Shown one piece after another: positions 23,100-34,938 of a stretch of DNA of 64,000 bases. The stretch is from the NCBI RefSeq assembly GCF_000003815.2, contig NC_049983.1:2172310-2236309 (forward strand), written 5' to 3'. How positions within the stretch are numbered: position 1 is the first letter of the stretch; the number at the start of each line of letters is the position of its first letter. The stretch comes from Branchiostoma floridae (taxonomy: Eukaryota; Chordata; Leptocardii; Amphioxiformes; Branchiostomatidae). A program made the position numbers and the translations under genes. The notes beneath the pieces were generated by a model. The model saw only the letters and a program-made list of their open reading frames with translations. It ran no database searches and was not told the origin of the DNA.

Positions 23100-24076
23100 T
23101 TAACCCTATTCAGACCGGCCTTTTTTGCTTTTTTGGTCATCCCTGGACCGGGGGGGGGGGGGGGCTTTGAGGCCCTCCACTTCTAAGTCCTATAACACTA
23201 AAACGACGAGCTGTGGGCCACCAAATTTGTAGGACATGATGTCGACATAATATCGGACAAGTATGTGACGTTTGAAGTTACGTTAACGTACGATGACGTA
23301 ATTATGACTTCATCAATTTGATTATATTGGGCAAACCCGTGAAAAAAGGGTATTCTCAGAAAACTTAAAGTTATGCTACAAAAAATGTAACAACAAGTGC
23401 AGATAACAGAATAATAATGTTTGTTACGCCTTGCGTTGCCAATAGCAACATCAATGACGTCAATATGACGTCATATTACGGTCATAAAATCACGTCATGC
23501 ACATCTAAGATACGATTTGGGCTCCGCCATATTATATCCACCACCTTGAATTTCTAAAAATACTTTTTGCAACAAATAATCACAAAATGCAATGGAAATA
23601 GACTAAAATCATTCATTTAGATGGTTTTTGATGAAAAAATACCAGGTAGCTACAAATTTTAAGGGATAATTAGCTTGTTATTCTTGATCTGGCCATTCGG
23701 CCCGCCATCTTGGATTTTGGGCTGATGACGTCATCAAATTAGCATAATTTATGCATATATCATTATGAAAGATATGGTAAATAATATAAGATTTTATTTA
23801 TGTAACAAAATTACAGTAATATAGCAAATAAATGTGAAAAATACATTGTTAGAACCAAAAATAGTGATTTTTAGCAAAACTGCCTGTCAACAAACGGTTG
23901 CCATGGCAACAAGATAAAATGGAAAATTTGTCAAACTTAGTAAAATAGTTGCCAACCATATTCTAAGAAAACTCATCAAATTTGGTGGCTCTAGCATAAG
24001 CCGTTCTGGCGTTATAGGGCATCAAAGTTAGCGCAGGCGTCAAAAGCCCCCCCCCCCCCGGTCTGAATAGGGTTAA
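23100..24076 (+). mobile_element. MITE of the TTAACCCTAT family, reference copy
   Basis: Terminal inverted repeats are TTAACCCTATTCAGACCGG and CCGGTCTGAATAGGGTTAA, with G- and C-runs just inside the ends. The middle has AATGACGTCAATATGACGTC. Its length of about 976 bp and good ends make it the best full copy here. No ORF. Confidence 0.8.
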
Positions 24077-24190
24077 AATTGTATACGCGATGAAATACTG
24101 AATATACATAGAATATACAAGCAGCAAGCTTTCATGTAAGTAGTCCCGACGCCCGGGGTTCGTGGAACATAGAATTGTCTCAAAACGGCG

Positions 24191-25620
24191 TGCGATTCGC
24201 TACGGCATTTACTGAGAACAAATACAACATATTTCAGCCATCTCCCTCCTCATGTAACAATAGACTGTTCCAAAATCACCCATGTGCAAAAATGGAACAC
24301 TTCTGCTTAAAATGACTTCTAACTACTAATCACATTTATGATCAAAAATGAATCTTACAACCCCCCTTCAAGAATGGACTCTTCTAGTGCAGCCCATGTA
24401 GAAAGGTAAAATAGACGACTCCAAAAACACTTCAGCTAAGAAATGGAATTTTGAATCATCAGCCGTCCAAAACCATATTTGAAAAAAAAAAACATCTGTG
24501 CAAGAATCGACTCTTCCTGTTAAACCCCTATGTAAAGTGGAGCTATCCAAAAATACATCAGCTAAATTAGGACATCGACATGATCACCAAAGTCCACAAA
24601 ATGAATTAAAAGAAGTTACCCCTTCGTCGAAGAATGGAATCTCCCAGCACACCCTGTTTGAAATTGCACAATAGACAAGTCCAGAAATACTCACAGTACA
24701 TAGCCTTTTGTATAATAAGCAACCCAGTCCAAAACTGATTTTTACAAAAGTCCCTCTTCCAGATAACACCAGGTTTGCTGATTGGCTGCAGAATCCTCCT
24801 CATCATGTGCAGTCTTCAGGTGGGGGTCAACTTCCATTCAACAAATGGAATTCGGAATTATCACCCATGTCCAAAACTGAATTTTCAAAAAATCCCCCCA
24901 ATGTACCAAAATGGACTGTCCCAGTAGTAGTCTTATGTCAAGTGGTTCAGTGCAAAAACACTTCTGCTAAAAAACATTGTCATTATCACCAGAGTCTAAA
25001 AGTAAATTAAAAAAAACACCACCTGCCCAACAATGGACTCTTCCAGCACATTGGCTGGTCATTCATTGGATTTACCTTGTCCCCCCAACCACCTGGATGT
25101 CTATGGACTAGGTAGGTAGGTAGATAATTGGATCTACCTGGCACACCTGTGGCCCTGATACACTAGAATGACCTAGAGGTCGTTGACCTCGGCACTCCAG
25201 ACCTCACATATCCGAAACTCTCCCACAAAAACCTCCTTAAGGAACCATTTTTAAGTGATTTGTATCAAATATCATACATGGATGCTTTGAATAAGTATCT
25301 AGGCCACCTCTGTCCCAAATTTCAGGTAATTTGGATGTAATACCATGGTACAGGGGGGCAAATTATATAGTTTTGGTCCAAAAGTTGCAATAAAACATCA
25401 ATAAAATCATTTAAGGAGCAGATATTAAAAAAAAAACTGAAAAAAAAAGCATTTGGGTATTGGCCCACTCTACCCCTGTGCCAAATTTCAAGTCATTTGG
25501 TCCAGGAACGGCAGAGATGAATCGCATTGAAAATTTGACAGGAGAAAGAAAGAAAGAAAGAAAAAGAAACATTATGAATACAATATGTTTCACCATACCT
25601 ATGGTATGGCTGAAATATAA
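24191..25620 (+). mobile_element. Unclassified TE ending TGGCTGAAATATAA
   Basis: ATATTTCAGCCA at 24229 is inverted as TGGCTGAAATAT at 25607. The 3' region (GGTATTGGCCCACTCTACC, GTGCCAAATTTCAAGTCATT, GAAAGAAAGAAAG) is shared with 54490-54710, and the 5' region with 27112-27400 and 51881-52000. No transposase. Confidence 0.65.
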
Positions 25621-26159
25621 TCAAGAAATGAACATATAGAACATTACAAACGATCTACATAGGGTAGTACGTGTGAAACTTGCCTTTTTTGTTGCAATTG
25701 ACACACAGTAAAGAGGCAACGCAAACGTTTACACAGCGTGAGTCCTGGAATTAGGCGTTCTTGACTAAAGGTGTAACATAAATATCATATAGCCAGGCGC
25801 CGCGGACCAATCAGAAGTCCCCGTTCCGCGTTGGTTATGACGCAGTAACACATAGATTCCGGTTCTAACAATGGATTTTTTCACGTTTATTTGCTATATA
25901 CCGCTATTTTACTGCGTAAATGAAATCTTATGTTATCTAGAATATGTCACATATTTAAATATGAATAAATTATGCTAATCTTTTGAACGGCATCTGCCAA
26001 AATCTAAGTTGGCGGACAATTTGACCAGATCAAGAGTAACTAGATTATTATTCCTTAAAAAATGCGACTACCTGGTATTTTTTTCATTGAAAAATGTTTA
26101 AATGAACGTTTGTAGTTTGGTTCCATTGCCTTTTGCGATTATTTGCTGTCAATTCTTTT

Positions 26160-26550
26160 TTTTTTAATTCAAGGTGGTGGACTTAGATGGCGAGACCAAC
26201 TGATATCTAAGAAATGGATGACGTCATTTATGACATCATTTTGACGTCATTGCTGTTACTATTTGCAACACAAGTCGTAACAAATTTATGATTCTGCACT
26301 AGCTGTTACAATTTTGTAGCATACCTTGCAGTTTTCTGGGAATGCCCTTTTTTCAGGGTTCCAGCCAACACAGTCAATTTAATGACGTCATCATTAATCG
26401 CCATTATTACGTCGCACTATGTCAGTATGGCTTCATTTTTATAAAGAATCTTTAAGGAATATATATCATGTCTATATCATTCCCTGAAAATTTGATACAT
26501 CGTTTTAATAGTTAAAGAAGTTAGAAGTGGTGGGCCCTAAATAGGGTTTG
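26160..26550 (-). mobile_element. MITE of the TTAACCCTAT family, partial
   Basis: It carries the family core GGATGACGTCATTTATGACATC..TTTTGACGTCATTG and TTTTCTGGGAATGCCC, and ends AATAGGGTTTGAAC. The right end is diverged. Confidence 0.55.
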
Positions 26551-27111
26551 AACGATAGATAGACCGCAAGACATCGCTCTTCGCGTTTACACATACGCTG
26601 AAGTGGGACATTGCAATGGTAGTCAAGCCGTCATGTATCTAATTTATGTCCGATGTGGCGTGAATACAATGGTGGATACTGATAGCCCCTTCCGAAACCT
26701 TCCCTGTATGTTACGCTGAAGTCTAAGTGTGATGTGTTTGTTGTAGGTCATGCTTAACATATAACTGGGTTACGCTGCGTTACGCTATTTTCTTACGTAA
26801 CAAACGTCACATACACTCGCGAATGTTCGCCACGTTTTTGTCACTCCTTTCCTTTGCTAATGGTTTCGTCCATTTGAACCGTTTGAGCCTTGGATCAATA
26901 GACGTGCGCCCCCTTTTGTACATTGAGGTTAACATCCGTCAAAATCCCACTGGTCTCTACAGAAATGCTATTCCGAAGAAGTGTATACAGTTAAAATAAA
27001 CATGGTGATTCCCCCATACAAATTAAAACCAGGCAAAACACCAATTTTAGGATATCATGGATGGATGTCATTCGAGGTCCACAATCGACTTTTAAAATTA
27101 TAGCGAAATGA

Positions 27112-27400
27112 ACTAAAAAGGCCGGCATTTGCTTGAGAGCAAATACAGCGTATTTCAGTCGTCCCCCTCCCCATGCAACAATAGACTGTTCCAACATCAC
27201 CCATGTGCAAAATTGGTACACTTCTGCTTAAAAATCACTTCTACTAATTACACTTTAGCCCAATAATGAATTTTACAAATTTCCCCGTGAAAGAATGGAC
27301 TCTTCCGGTGCACCCCATGTGAATTTATACAATAGACCAGTCAAGAAATACTACAACTGAAAAAATGGCCTTTTGAATAAGTAACCCGGTCCTGAAATAT
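27112..27400 (+). mobile_element. 5' fragment of the TGGCTGAAATATAA-type TE
   Basis: CTAAAAAGGCCGGCATTTGC..GCAAATACAGCGTATTTCAG and GTCCCCCTCCCCATGCAACA match 51881 onward and 24200 onward. It breaks off near 27400. Confidence 0.55.
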
Positions 27401-27759
27401 AAATATATGACAACTGCTCTTTGTGTAAAGTACAATTCCCAATGTTTTATTCACCGACAAGGCAAGAGAGATATTAGTTTCCCGTTATGATAACAACGTT
27501 ACGTTAACGTAACATAACATTGACATAATATTTGGATGTACGTAACTTAACTTAATTACGTATGTAACCTTAAAACATGACACATGCACATAACGTATCA
27601 GTACGTGACATTTGGATGTATGTTTTGCCATAGGTGATATATTGACCATCAAAAAAGTGACGTATAAATCCCAAAACGAAACTTTTTTACGTACGTAATT
27701 TTGACACGGAAATTGCCGAGCAACATGTACATAACGTATCCTTACGTTACGTTTTTTTT

Positions 27760-28135
27760 TTATTTACTTAGGAATAACCGCAAAGCAAGGCTCATGGAGC
27801 CACTCAAGCGTTTTGGGTTACAGTACTGTATTGTGAAGAAAGATGTCTGTTAACCCTTGACTTAAACAGCTTCAATTTGTACCCCATGTACAAGTCCATG
27901 GTTCTAGGAAAGAAGCTTTCAGCGTGGAACTTTCTTCTATTAGGAGGATTATAGAGGGGGGGGGGGTGATGCTTTGTTTCCGTGGAAGTAGCAAAACGGG
28001 TTCTAGCAGAGAAAGTTCGTATTGGAGGCACAAATAAGTGAAGTTCTGCTGAGCATTTACCATGGAAGTAGCGATAGACTTGCTGTATTACACCTTTGAG
28101 ACAGGGGTGTAAAGTGGCGAACAAGTCACTCCCAG
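27760..28135 (-). mobile_element. Non-LTR retrotransposon 3' fragment
   Basis: The minus strand encodes a reverse-transcriptase tail with FHAESFFPRTMDLY..KLFKSRVNRHL, resembling the SFFPRTIRLWNSL..FKSRL end of CR1/L2-type proteins. The strand's 3' end is an A-run (27751-27760 as T on plus). No catalytic part. Confidence 0.55.
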
Positions 28136-28511
28136 CAAGATTCCTTAAGCGGTTCCTTAAGGAAGTTCTTGGAAGCTCCAGCCCAAATGTGACAGCATTA
28201 TTCCATTTTGGGCCTTATCTGACTCTATCGTAACGTTGGCCTAGCATACGTTGCGTATTGGCCAAAAACGTGACATATAGACCGAAAACGGGACGTTTTT
28301 TTACGTACGTAATTTTGACACGGAAATGATGCCATAGACATATTGCCATACATGACTTACTTGCAGAAATGCACCAGGTGGCCGAAAACTAGTTAGGTCT
28401 TGATGTCCGTAAGCTCTAAAGGAAGATGGATTTAAATCGAATCCAGATATAGATAAAACAAAGTACACAGAATGTTTAACAAAGTTTCCATTCAATGTCA
28501 CCTTATTTTAG

Positions 28512-28820
28512 GCCTCCGACTCGTGGGTGGAAGTTCGTCCAGCGAGGGCAGGGTTGAAGTGTACTATGACGGACAGTGGGGGACCGTCTGTGACGACGAG
28601 TTTGATTTTTTCGACGCCATCGTGATCTGCCGTCAGATGGGATACGTAATGGCTGTCGAGACCCGATCTGACGCAGCCTTCGGGGCGGGGTCAGGTCAGA
28701 TCTGGCTGGACAACTTGGCCTGTGGGGGTTCCGAGACAAACATCGCACACTGCAGCCACAACGGATGGGGCTCACATAACTGTGGGCACAGTGAGGACGC
28801 GGGTGTTGTCTGTTTTGACG
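28512..28820 (+). CDS. Gene A exon 9: SRCR domain 5
   Basis: 309 nt, phase 1-1, acceptor TTATTTTAG, donor GACG|GTAAAA. It starts [20 protein letters not shown] and ends DAGVVCFDG. Six Cys. It diverges most in the middle (EFDFFDAIVICRQMGYVMAV), where other copies read [14 protein letters not shown]. The long intron before it and the kringle after it mark it as the last SRCR. Confidence 0.92.
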
Positions 28821-30453
28821 GTAAAAAATAATTTTGTTCCTCTATACATTGGACTTTTGTATTGAGAGGAGACAAATTGTGCGAATGATGACCTTAGTTC
28901 CATAATCAATGGGAAAATCGATAATACTAAATGTTAACCCAGCTTCTACCCCTCTGCTGCCAGGAAATAATGTGTACAAGACGTAGTAGAACAGTAGTCT
29001 CTACCAGACCCCGGGTCGCTGGAAAACCGTAGAAATGGAATAAATAGAGGANNNNNNNNNNNNNNNNNNNNNNNNNNNNNNNNNNNNNNNNNNNNNNNNN
29101 NNNNNNNNNNNNNNNNNNNNNNNNNNNNNNNNNNNNNNNNNNNNNNNNNNNAGACTAGTAGAACAGCGTGTATTCACATGAGTCGTCTCTATACGCATGC
29201 CCTGGCCTGTTCCATTGGTAAGGAAAAGGGGGGGGGGGGGTACCTAAACTATTTCAACACTAAATACGTTAATGTATGAGTACGTGGAGCTCTAGTTGCA
29301 TGTTGCTATGGTATGCGATATTGCAGGGATCCGCAGAACGCTTTAGCAATGATATCTTTGCCATATAGTGAACGTTCATATCACAACATTATACACGTAT
29401 TTGCGCTTGGTTTAGGTAACTTTTTAGAACAGTATTTTGACACATGTATGAATAATTATGATCATTTTAATAAGAAAATGACGTATTGGCACCTAAATGA
29501 ACCCCTCCTTCTTAAGAAATGACGTTGTTTCATGACATAGAATCATTGATGTATATTCACGGTATCCTTTTTAATAAAGTATTCTGACTCGGAAATTCCT
29601 CCATATACACTATGACAAAAAATGCGGAATGTTACAGCAACGTATTGTCAGTCAGTCTACAAAAGGACGCTGTCGTCTTATCATATGGCGGTGAATCATG
29701 TGATCTATGTGACCATTACCTAACGGAAGAAAGATGCACTATCACAGCACATTTTAGAACATATTCATTAAGTTGTAACGATAGAACGCAATCACCATTC
29801 GGTAGCACCTTAGGGCGAGGTCACATACGTCATACAACCGTCGTACGATTTTGATGCAATATGATAAGTGTGACGTAACCAACAACCTAAAAGGTCTAAG
29901 ACAGCCTTTTGTGTGGCAAGCTTATACTAAACTTGTGCCAAAACATGCTCTAAGATAACGATCGTAAGATGATCACACGACGTTTGCGACCGCGCCCTGG
30001 GTTAAGCTAAGGACACAACCCGCCGTACGTGCAATTTTCCGTACGTTTTTTTTTTAAGCCACTTACGCACTGGCACGTACGTGGGCCAATCCGCAGCCCG
30101 ATGGCACACACGTTTTTCTTGCGCGTAAAGTTCTACTGCGTGTCTGAGTGCTCCAAAATCCCTATGATTCCCTACGAGTTCGTACGTAGGCGGTACTCAC
30201 CTCTTACGGATCCAAAAAGATTGCCCACGTTTTGGCACGTACACAGCACGTATTTGCACGTGCGGCGGGTTGTGCCCTTAGCTTTACCACTGCCCTGCCA
30301 GTATGATTTATCTCGTGTGCTGCACATGAGAAGCTATTCGTCATTACCCCACGCCTGTCATCAACTCATCTTCCCCTCCCGGACTAGCTTATGCCCCAGT
30401 TAAAAATCAAGACAGTATGTGTTAATACTGTGTTTTTAAATTAGATCAACCAG
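28821..30453. other. Gene A intron 9 with assembly gap
   Basis: Ns fill 29052-29151 (100 bases, a nominal gap size). Sequence before the gap (CCCCGGGTCGCTGGAAAACC..AATAGAGGA) resembles 43230-43280 and is probably a dispersed repeat. The frames at 29313-29854 and 30029-30403 have no recognisable domain. An exon hidden in the gap cannot be excluded. Confidence 0.6.
29052..29151. other. Assembly gap
   Basis: 100 consecutive N. True size unknown. Confidence 0.99.
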
Positions 30454-30702
30454 GACAGGCAGAAGATTGCCAGGAGGGGAATGGAGCGTCCTACCGAGGA
30501 ACCATCTCTGTGACCGCATCAGGCAGGACGTGTCAACGCTGGGACAGTCAGTTTCCTCATATACACGTCAAGACACCTGCTAATCACCCATCATCCGGAC
30601 TGGAGCACAACTACTGCCGGAACCCGGACGGCGAACACGGAATCTGGTGCTACACCACGGATCTCTTCAAGAGATATGAGTATTGTGACGTTCCATTCTG
30701 TG
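30454..30702 (+). CDS. Gene A exon 10: kringle domain 1
   Basis: 249 nt (83 codons), phase 1-1, acceptor CAACCAG, donor TGTG|GTACGT. It encodes GQAEDCQEGNGASYRGTISV, SGRTCQRWDSQFPH, NYCRNPDGEHGIWCYTTD and YEYCDVPFCG. All six kringle Cys are present. NPDGE keeps two acidic positions where plasminogen-type kringles have a DxD lysine-binding pair; whether it binds lysine is unknown. The duplicate is at 47455. Confidence 0.93.
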
Positions 30703-31265
30703 GTACGTAAGATCTACTGTTATGTTACCTTTAGGCCACACTAATTTAATTTGTTGCTTCTCGGATTTTTTTCAGGAAAATATTGGGTCGGTCGGTCGGT
30801 CGAAAGAAAAAAGACATAAAAAAATTGCAAAAAGTCTGGGGTGAACTTATATAACACAAAAAACAATGTTAGTAGTCAAGTTTTCAGCTTTCCATGGCAT
30901 AGTTTATCCAATGAATCTCTTCCTTTGATTTGACACCACAATTCTGATCATGTGACTCTCTCTGATTGGTTTATCGGAAGTATGTGCCCCTGGAATGTTT
31001 TTTTTACACGTCTGCAAGAGCAAAACCTATTTTTCTTGCGACTTAATTTTTTTCAAAATTCGAAAAAAATGGGTCGGGAAATCCGGGAAGCAACAAATTA
31101 AGTTGGTGTGGCATTACATGAAAAATGTTATGATCTCTCATCTGTACTACATCTGCTCCTCGATTGGCTTATTTCATGGTAGATCTTTCGTGTGACATAG
31201 GTGAGCTGTGTTTAACAGAGGAATAAAAAGCCAAAATAGGTCATGGAGGTGACAACCTACAATTA

Positions 31266-31685
31266 TAGAAAAAATTCAATAACCATATTCAGACTTGAGG
31301 CCTATTTAGACCTGTTTCAACTTTCTTGTCGCATACGCCCGAATGGCTTACGGTAGACTTTTCCTATAATTTTATCCAATCTTGAAAGATATTCTTGATA
31401 AAATGAGATTTTCTTTACGTAATAAGATAGCAGTAATGTGGCACATAAACATGAACAATATATTCCTTTTATTAGAACTGAAATTAGCCATTTTCGTCAA
31501 AAATACCGGTCAATAAACAGTTGCAATGGTAATCCGAAAAACATAGAAAATTGTTCAAGCCTGCTAAAATCGTTGCCAACTAAATTTTAGGAAAACTTCT
31601 AAAATTTGGTGGCTCTAGCGTACGAAGTTCTAAAGATATGCGACATGAGAGTTGGCGCAGGCCTCTCTATCCGAATTGGGTTAAA
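31266..31685 (+). mobile_element. MITE remnant between kringle exons
   Basis: Diverged TTAACCCTAT-family element, from CAATAACCATATTCAGACTT to CTATCCGAATTGGGTTAA. The family's GGTGGCTCTAGCGTACGAAGTTC is present. It is duplicated at 48220-48626, so it predates the block duplication. Confidence 0.5.
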
Positions 31686-31881
31686 TAGTCGACAAGCCAA
31701 AACGATTTCACCAGATGGTAGCACATGAGTTATCAGTGCGTCAGTACCATTCATCTCGTGTGTTCTGTATGACACGCTATGCGCCATGACTCATAACCAT
31801 GTCCTTCACAAACTTGCATATACCAATCTTGAAACTCAAGACAGCGTGTGTTAATACTACATTTTAACTTTCATCAACTAG

Positions 31882-32121
31882 GAGGTTGCCAGGAGGGGAA
31901 TGGAGCGTCCTACCGAGGAACTGTCTCTATGACCGCATCAGGCAGGACGTGTCAACGCTGGGACATTAGGTTTCCTCATATCCACGACAACACACCTGAT
32001 AATAAACCATCATCCGGACTGGACGAGAACTTCTGCCGGAATCCTGACGGCTCACAGAGAGTCTGGTGCTACACCATAGATCTCTTCATGAGATGGGAGT
32101 ATTGTGACGTACCATTCTGTG
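31882..32121 (+). CDS. Gene A exon 11: kringle domain 2, probable C-terminus
   Basis: 240 nt (80 codons), acceptor TCAACTAG, possible donor TGTG|GTAATG. It encodes GGCQEGNGASYRGTVSMTAS, NFCRNPDGSQRVWCYTID and WEYCDVPFCG; six Cys. The protein must end here: read-through gives GGT AAT GTC TGA (stop at 32127-32129), while splicing to the acceptor at 32858 gives Gly-Arg-stop. NPDGS lacks the second acidic residue kept in kringle 1. The duplicate is at 48828. Confidence 0.92.
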
Positions 32122-32318
32122 GTAATGTCTGATTATGTAACCTCAGCTCTGTCTTATGATCTTCATTCATCTGTACTAACCACTACATCTGCTCCGCAAC
32201 ATTTCGATTTTTATCAAATCAATCAGTCATTATATAACCTCCGTAAGACGTACGTCAATACTATTAAAATATGCTATTGGACTAAGGAATCTCTTTTTGT
32301 ATCTTTACGGTAGATGTA

Positions 32319-32575
32319 GGACCGCGTGGCGCAATCGTCAGCACGTTTGACTCAGGTCCAGAAGGTCCTGAGTTCAAACCCCGCCGTGTCACCGATCTTG
32401 TGCCCTTGGGAAAGGCACTTTACACGACTTTCCTATATAGGCTACAAAAGTCTTCAGCAAATTGAAGTTGGTAGCCTCAAAAACGGAAGAAAACGGAAGA
32501 GATGTTGTAGGGGCAGTAAGGGGCAATATAACCCCGTCGGGTGTAAACACGTCGGCCGATGATGATGATGATGAT
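32319..32575 (+). mobile_element. tRNA-headed SINE
   Basis: GGACCGCGTGGCGCAATCG (A box) and GAGTTCAAACCCC (B box) are followed by GATCTTGTGCCCTTGGGAAA and CACTTTACACGACTTTCC, then a (GAT)n tail ending GATGATGATGATGATTGATC. The body matches 43881-44047. It is duplicated at 49266. Confidence 0.8.
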
Positions 32576-32858
32576 TGATCACCCCTTGTATCTTCTTTGT
32601 GTTGATGTACATGCAGTCGCTGCACGGTATTCTGACAACAGTTAGGGCGTTTCAAACATACATCAACAAGTACATAATGCCTTTGTAAAAGTAAAACCGC
32701 CTGCACCGTTGAAGTTGTTATCTGATGCCTTTCATCAAGTTATAAAATCATAACTGTCCTTGACCACCTCATATCTTGATAACAATTTTAATGAATTAGA
32801 AAAAAATCGGATGTTTGTTCATGTAACTTACGTTAACCAATCTTTCCGTTTCCAACAG

Positions 32859-33152
32859 GGCGGTAATCCTGAGGAGCACATTGGATTTAAACTCGTGTGG
32901 GGTACCAATGTGCAGTGCTGGTCAGAACCCACTGGTTACCAACAAGGGACTTCACACATCAGTGTAATCTATTCATTATTGATATGCATAGCTGCACAAA
33001 GAAACACTCACCTGAGTTTTGACACCTCATTTATGAGGTATACTATAGGGCTAAAAGTGGCTGATTTTCTTATTGTGTTCTGCTGCAGATTAAACTCATT
33101 TGGTTCCATTCAATTTCATTTCTTGCATAGTCAGATAAGAGGTGAACAATAG
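32859..33152 (+). other. Possible spliced 3' terminal exon or 3' UTR of gene A
   Basis: TTTCCGTTTCCAACAG is a good acceptor. In phase 1 the next codons are GGG CGG TAA, so it would add only Gly-Arg. Another frame is open (GGNPEEHIGFKLVWGTNVQC) and is also open in the copy at 49793, but the block is recently duplicated, so this gives little evidence of coding. I favour 3' UTR. Confidence 0.35.
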
Positions 33153-34552
33153 TAGTACCTTTAATTTATTTAGCCCCTTTAACCACCCAACAACAACTGG
33201 TAAGACTGTTTCGAGACTGTTTCAGCCCAGTTTATTGGGTTCTAAGTCCAATCTGCATTGGTAGTGTCACATGAACGATATATGTATAAAATTATGTAAG
33301 TACGAAATGCTTCAACAGCCAGCGATTCGTCTGCCAGGGACCTCCACTTGGAGACAAAGCGTCAGAACGAACAAAGCGTCAAAACGAACATCACAAGAAC
33401 TATTCAAAATTTATATTTAAATGATAGATCACAATAATTCCCAAAATTCTGCCATATACATATTAGAATCACACTTTTAACCCATTATACAGTGTACGAT
33501 TATTGTATCCATTTCTTTAACCACAATTCAGTCCTATGACTGCAAGTGTGATGTGTTGTTTGCGATGTCAGTATTAAAGAAATCACTCATAGTACACTGT
33601 CATTCTCGTATATGACTGTTTAGCCACAGTCGACGCTGTACTTTAAAGTTCGGAACTTACTTGGAAAGTCACAGACCAAAATGATCGGACTGTCACAACA
33701 GAAACTGTGACAAATATAGACATGTCAAATGTAGGACTGACAGACTAAGAAACTCACCGATACCCTACGTTGTTCGTCTTTTAAATTCTTAATGATGTGT
33801 CTCTAAGGATATCTGTTGTGCTTTTAAAGTGTTTCTACACGCACTTGTTTTGGGTTTATCAATGTCAGAATTTTAAATGTTATTTCAGTGTTCATAATAG
33901 ATCTATAATTGATGATATAGATGTTTAATATCATGAATTAGTTTTGGCTGGAAGTTGTTCAGATGTCGGAGAAAGACCATCCGTCGACAGCAAAAAAAGC
34001 GAGCGTTGGTAGTTTTTTATTTGGTCAGTAGGTTATTAATAAATAGAAATAAGACAGGAATTCTATTTGTTTGACTTGCATTTCAAATATGATAGAAATA
34101 TCATGTGCAGTCACAGACAGTAAAGCAGTCTAAGAAAAATACTTTCTTCGATTTCGCGTCTTGTTATCAAATTGTTTTACTGTACGGTACAGTTCTGACA
34201 AGTGTTCATGCTATACCTGACTTAACATGAATCTACATGGTATATAATGTCGGCACAAAAATTTGGATTATCAACATTGGTATATCATATTTCCGTTATT
34301 TCTGCATAACTTTCAATGTATTACATGTCAATGGAAAATCTTGTGTGATTCCCTTTCTTATGGTATCAAACTTACTATGATTGTTAACTCATGAAAGGAG
34401 CACCAGGCCTGCTTACATGAGTGGGTCACCAAAAAAAGTGCGCAAATTCCCCTGCTTCTGTTCAACACTGTATTGTCCTGTTGGTATTGTCGCGTGTCAG
34501 TGATTCAACCATCGCGTGCCAGTGATTCAACCAAACTTATTTTTAGGTCACG

Positions 34553-34938
34553 TTAGGTATACCGAACATACAAGTTTGTTTTAGCACATGTGAGTAGAAT
34601 ATATGTGCCAATTTGGCAGTTGGATGGACAAATCAAAGCGTGGAGATCGAGGCGGCAAGAAGAACCACACGCTGACATGATTGTTGAAGAATAACTTTTA
34701 GCGTTAGGTAGTGGATGCAGTTGTGTGGAGCGGAATAACCGCCATAGGAAAAGCAAGACTCGTCATCATTCCAGGCAACTTCAATGTTGTGAAATATATG
34801 GACACCATCCTCCATCCAGGCGAAATATACCTCCTCTTCAATATTGGACCAAATGTCATTCTGCAATATGACAACACCCGTCCACAGAGAGCAAGGACCA
34901 TTGCAGACTACATCCAGGATGCTGGGGCACAGTCTTAG
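34553..34938 (+). pseudogene. Tc1-like transposase remnant, copy 1
   Basis: The plus strand reads VVWSGITAIGKARLVIIPGN, KYMDTILHPGE and NVILQYDNTRPQRARTIADY. This is the middle of a Tc1/mariner transposase, with the second catalytic Asp in QYDNTRP. The N-terminal DNA-binding domain and the last acidic residue are not found. There is a stop upstream. It is a dead fragment duplicated at 51560-51880. Confidence 0.75.

Larger units (their letters stand above)
21406..28511. other. Gene A intron 8, 7.1 kb, transposon-rich
   Basis: The largest intron. It holds a tRNA-like fragment (21560-21625), the inverted partner of the window's first repeat (22013-22080), a full MITE (23100-24076), two members of a TE family ending TGGCTGAAATATAA (24191-25620 and 27112-27400), another MITE piece (26160-26550) and a non-LTR tail (27760-28135). 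I saw no SRCR-like exon in it, although a lost one would fit its size. Confidence 0.55.
8401..32129 (+). other. Gene A: secreted TSP1-SRCR-kringle mosaic protein (gene span)
   Basis: Eleven exons join in frame: signal peptide, stalk, TSP1 x2, SRCR x5, kringle x2. Splice borders are AG/GT throughout and all internal exons are phase 1-1. The coding sum is 2635 nt, about 880 residues. No transmembrane segment or catalytic domain is seen, so the product should be a secreted binding protein, and the N-terminal heptads suggest oligomers. SRCR domains in animals bind microbial and endogenous polyanions, TSP1 binds glycans and matrix, and kringles bind proteins and lysine-rich ligands. The combined function is unknown. 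The protein ends just after the second kringle. Exon calls come from homology between modules, not transcripts; extra diverged exons could be missed, especially in the 7.1 kb intron before the fifth SRCR. Confidence 0.8.

Noticed and set aside
32319-32400. Candidate tRNA gene
   Set aside because: A and B boxes are present, but they are joined to a conserved SINE body and found in several copies; the acceptor stem does not close.
32859-33152. Coding exon GGNPEEHIGFKLVWG downstream of kringle 2
   Set aside because: It would need phase 0, whereas the kringle exon ends in phase 1, which gives a stop at the third codon; conservation with 49793 is explained by the recent block duplication.
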